A stretch of 7,423 nucleotides of DNA. Source: Bacillota bacterium. Its GTDB lineage: Bacteria; Bacillota; Bacilli; Bacillales; Cytobacillaceae. The notes beneath the pieces are model-generated. The model searched no databases. It was given only the letters and a program-made list of their open reading frames with translations, and was not told the DNA's origin. A program made the position numbers and the translations under genes. The DNA is taken from the NCBI GenBank assembly GCA_030705745.1, contig JAUZPT010000140.1, forward strand, positions 1-7,423, in the 5' to 3' direction. How positions within the stretch are numbered: the first letter of the stretch is position 1; each line of letters starts with the position of its first letter. This document shows, one piece after another, positions 5,561 through 7,423 of this stretch.

Positions 5561-6517
5561 TCTTTTTCCTTTTTCATATGGAATACCTGAAGCCTTTGGT
5601 GCATCTGCACGGCCAATGAATCCTGTCAACGCCAAAATCGTTAATACGTATGGAGCAATCAACAAGTAAACAGGCGGAATATTATCAAGGAATGGAAGGC
5701 TGCTGCCGATGATACTAATACTTTGTGCAAAGCCGAAGAATATCGCTGCACCCATTACACCTAGGGGATGCCATTTACCGAAAATCAATGCAGCAAGTGC
5801 CATAAACCCTTGTCCGCTGATTGTAGAATGACTGAAATTCGAAGAAATCGACTGGGCATACACGCCGCCGCCAATCCCTCCTAGTGCTCCGGAAATCATA
5901 ACAGCGATATAACGCATTTTTATGACATTGATCCCCATTGTATCAGCCGCCATAGGATGTTCTCCAACTGCACGTAGACGGAGCCCAAACGGTGTTTTAA
6001 ACATGATAAACCAGGCAATAATCGCCACAATAATGGCCACATACGATGTATAATAAGTATTCGAGAAAAAGAGCTTACCAATCAGTGGAATTTGGCTTAA
6101 AACAGGAATATCAATTTTGCTGAATCCTTTTTGAATGATATCTGTTTCACCTTTTCCATAAATTAATTTTATAAGGAATAGAGTGAGACCAACTGCGAGC
6201 AAGTTTATAGCAACACCAGATACGGTTTGATCCGCTTTAAAAGTAATCGAAGCGACCGCATGAAGCAATGACATCAAAGCACCAGCCACCATTGCGGCAA
6301 GCAATGCCACCCAAGGAGTAGCATTTCCGAATGTTCCTACAAACGTTAAATTAAACACGATTGCCGTGAAGGCACCAACCATCATTAAACCTTCCAGACC
6401 GATGTTTACTACTCCTGATCGTTCTGAAAAGTTACCGCCCAATCCTGTAAAAATAAGTGGAGCGGCCCATAAAAGAGTTGATGGAATGATAATCAATAAT
6501 ATATTCATTAAGCTCAC
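5558..6517 (-). CDS. nupQ: NupQ-like permease of a BMP-family nucleoside ABC importer
   Basis: A 319-residue, strongly hydrophobic inner-membrane protein of the branched-chain/ribose-type permease family (BPD_transp_2), the length of B. subtilis NupQ (YufQ). The start of the domain has the family motif NIGLEG (38-43) after GGNFSERSGVV. The cytoplasmic loop facing the ATPase is near 175-198 (TPFGLRLRAVGEHPMAADTM), followed by the conserved ISGALGGIGGG turn. About eight to ten membrane segments are likely. Together with NupP it forms the channel of an importer driven by an ATPase and fed by a BmpA-type lipoprotein; those genes should lie beyond the right edge. In B. subtilis this system takes up guanosine and other nucleosides, but the substrate here is not proven. 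The GTG start at 6517 directly follows the nupP stop (TAAGTG), with AAGGGGGC (6525-6532) eight bases before it; ATG at 6508 is a less likely alternative. Tandem hairpins after the stop end the operon. Confidence 0.9.
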   Translation of the reverse strand: MSLMNILLIIIPSTLLWAAPLIFTGLGGNFSERSGVVNIGLEGLMMVGAFTAIVFNLTFVGTFGNATPWVALLAAMVAGALMSLLHAVASITFKADQTVSGVAINLLAVGLTLFLIKLIYGKGETDIIQKGFSKIDIPVLSQIPLIGKLFFSNTYYTSYVAIIVAIIAWFIMFKTPFGLRLRAVGEHPMAADTMGINVIKMRYIAVMISGALGGIGGGVYAQSISSNFSHSTISGQGFMALAALIFGKWHPLGVMGAAIFFGFAQSISIIGSSLPFLDNIPPVYLLIAPYVLTILALTGFIGRADAPKASGIPYEKGKR

Positions 6518-7423
6518 TTATTTCGCCCCCTTCTTGCCAATTCGCTCGATAAACAAACGAATCATATAACTGGATGCCACAAAAAATACGATTAAAGCGA
6601 TGATAATGTCCACTAGTTCGTTTGGAACACCAGACTCAAGAGGCATATTCAATGAACCCACTTTTAACGCACCAAACAAGATAGCTGAAAGAATAACGCC
6701 GATGGCTGAATTTCCACCTAATAGTGCAACGGCTATACCATCAAACCCGACACCTGTGAAGCCACCTTTTACGGAAGCATAACCAAATGTGCCCAATCCT
6801 TCCATTGCTCCTCCAAGACCTGCAAAAGCTCCGGAGATAACCATGGCAAGGATAATATTTTTATTTACATTCATACCGGCATATTGGGAAGCATGCTGGT
6901 TAAATCCTACTGATCTCAATTCAAAACCAGTTGTTGTTTTTTGAAGAAGGAACCACATAATTACCGCACATGCAAGAGCGATGAAAATCCCCCAGTGCAT
7001 CCTTGAATGGTCAGTTATACTCTCAAAAAATGTAGAGCGAAGTGAAGCCGAATCAAAAATGCTTGCTGTCTTGTCTGCATTATTAGATAAAACGGTTTTG
7101 ATTAGATAGTTTGTTACATGTAAAGCAATATAGTTCATCATAATCGTGACAATAACTTCGTGAACTCTGAATTTAGCTTTAAGAAATCCTGGTATAAAAG
7201 CCCAAAGCGCACCTGCTGCTGCTGCAGCCAATAGTGCAAGCGGAAGATGGATGATTGCAGGAAGATCCTTGAAACTGATTCCGACCCAAACTGAGGCTAC
7301 CCAGCCTACGATTAATTGTCCTTCTACACCGATATTAAATAACCCTGTTTTAAAAGCAAAGGCTACGGCTAATCCCGCCAAAATAAGCGGTGTTACCTGT
7401 CTGACTACTTCACCGGTATAATA
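6518..7423 (-). CDS. nupP: NupP-like permease of a BMP-family nucleoside ABC importer (5' end missing)
   Basis: The open frame runs to the window edge, giving 301 residues that begin inside the protein with YYTGEVVRQVTPLI. B. subtilis NupP (YufP) has about 348 residues, so roughly 45 N-terminal residues are missing and no start codon can be assigned; a TTG at 7381 lies in the middle of a conserved segment and is not a start. The family motif NIGVEG is at visible residues 30-35, after FAFKTGLF. The loop GFELRSVGFNQHASQYAGMNV followed by ISGAFAGLGGAMEG should contact the ATP-binding subunit. It is the second, non-identical half of the importer channel with NupQ. Its stop codon abuts the nupQ start, which indicates coupled translation. 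Nothing suggests damage to the gene. Confidence 0.9.
   Translation of the reverse strand, partial: YYTGEVVRQVTPLILAGLAVAFAFKTGLFNIGVEGQLIVGWVASVWVGISFKDLPAIIHLPLALLAAAAAGALWAFIPGFLKAKFRVHEVIVTIMMNYIALHVTNYLIKTVLSNNADKTASIFDSASLRSTFFESITDHSRMHWGIFIALACAVIMWFLLQKTTTGFELRSVGFNQHASQYAGMNVNKNIILAMVISGAFAGLGGAMEGLGTFGYASVKGGFTGVGFDGIAVALLGGNSAIGVILSAILFGALKVGSLNMPLESGVPNELVDIIIALIVFFVASSYMIRLFIERIGKKGAK

Noticed and set aside
5401..5616. A 71-codon minus-strand open frame overlapping the end of nupQ
   Set aside because: It runs through two terminator hairpins and overlaps the conserved nupQ C-terminus in another frame, and the peptide shows no recognisable features.
7379..7381. TTG as the start codon of nupP
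   Set aside because: The frame stays open to the edge, and the upstream residues VVRQVTPLI continue the conserved permease segment, so the gene simply runs out of the window.

Overview
The window looks like chromosomal DNA of a low-to-moderate-GC Gram-positive in the Bacillaceae (Bacillus sensu lato). The clues are strong AAGGAGG-type ribosome binding sites, intrinsic terminators with long T runs, proteins that closely resemble the Bacillus subtilis YmfF-YmfH-YmfI-YmfJ set and the NupP/NupQ permeases, and two intergenic repeats of kinds that are scattered in high copy through many Bacillaceae genomes. All genes lie on the minus strand, so transcription runs from high to low coordinates. I cannot name the genus from the sequence alone.

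Layout in order of transcription. (1) 7423-5558: the last two genes of a BMP-type nucleoside ABC importer operon, nupP (5' end outside the window) and nupQ, abutting with no spacer and followed by tandem hairpins, the second a good terminator. (2) 5366-4281: a single-gene unit for a six-transmembrane diguanylate cyclase with an intact GGEEF site and no recognisable RxxD inhibitory site, with a strong hairpin directly after its stop. (3) 4203-1535: a good vegetative-type promoter, then ymfF and ymfH overlapping by one base. Both are M16 peptidase-family proteins. YmfH keeps the HxxEH zinc motif, while YmfF has lost it but keeps the Arg/Tyr pair, which suggests a two-subunit M16 complex. (4) 1534-1291: a hairpin-rich 180-base dispersed repeat, then a very stable terminator. 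(5) 1237-166: ymfI, a short-chain reductase, then ymfJ (DUF3243), the latter with a possible promoter of its own and tandem hairpins that start in its stop codon. (6) 1-53: the end of a second, different dispersed repeat.

From the literature, YmfI finishes the modification of translation elongation factor P in B. subtilis by reducing a 5-aminopentanone group to 5-aminopentanol, and ymfF and ymfH have been genetically linked to the same modification. The core of the window is therefore an EF-P modification neighbourhood beside a nucleoside importer, split here into several transcription units by terminators and repeats. I found no phage, insertion sequence, CRISPR array, tRNA or rRNA. The most unusual points are the diguanylate cyclase set between the importer and ymfF, the reciprocal loss of active-site residues in YmfF and YmfH, and the way repeats and terminators separate ymfI from ymfFH. 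I see no clearly new biological system; most of this is conserved core genome.
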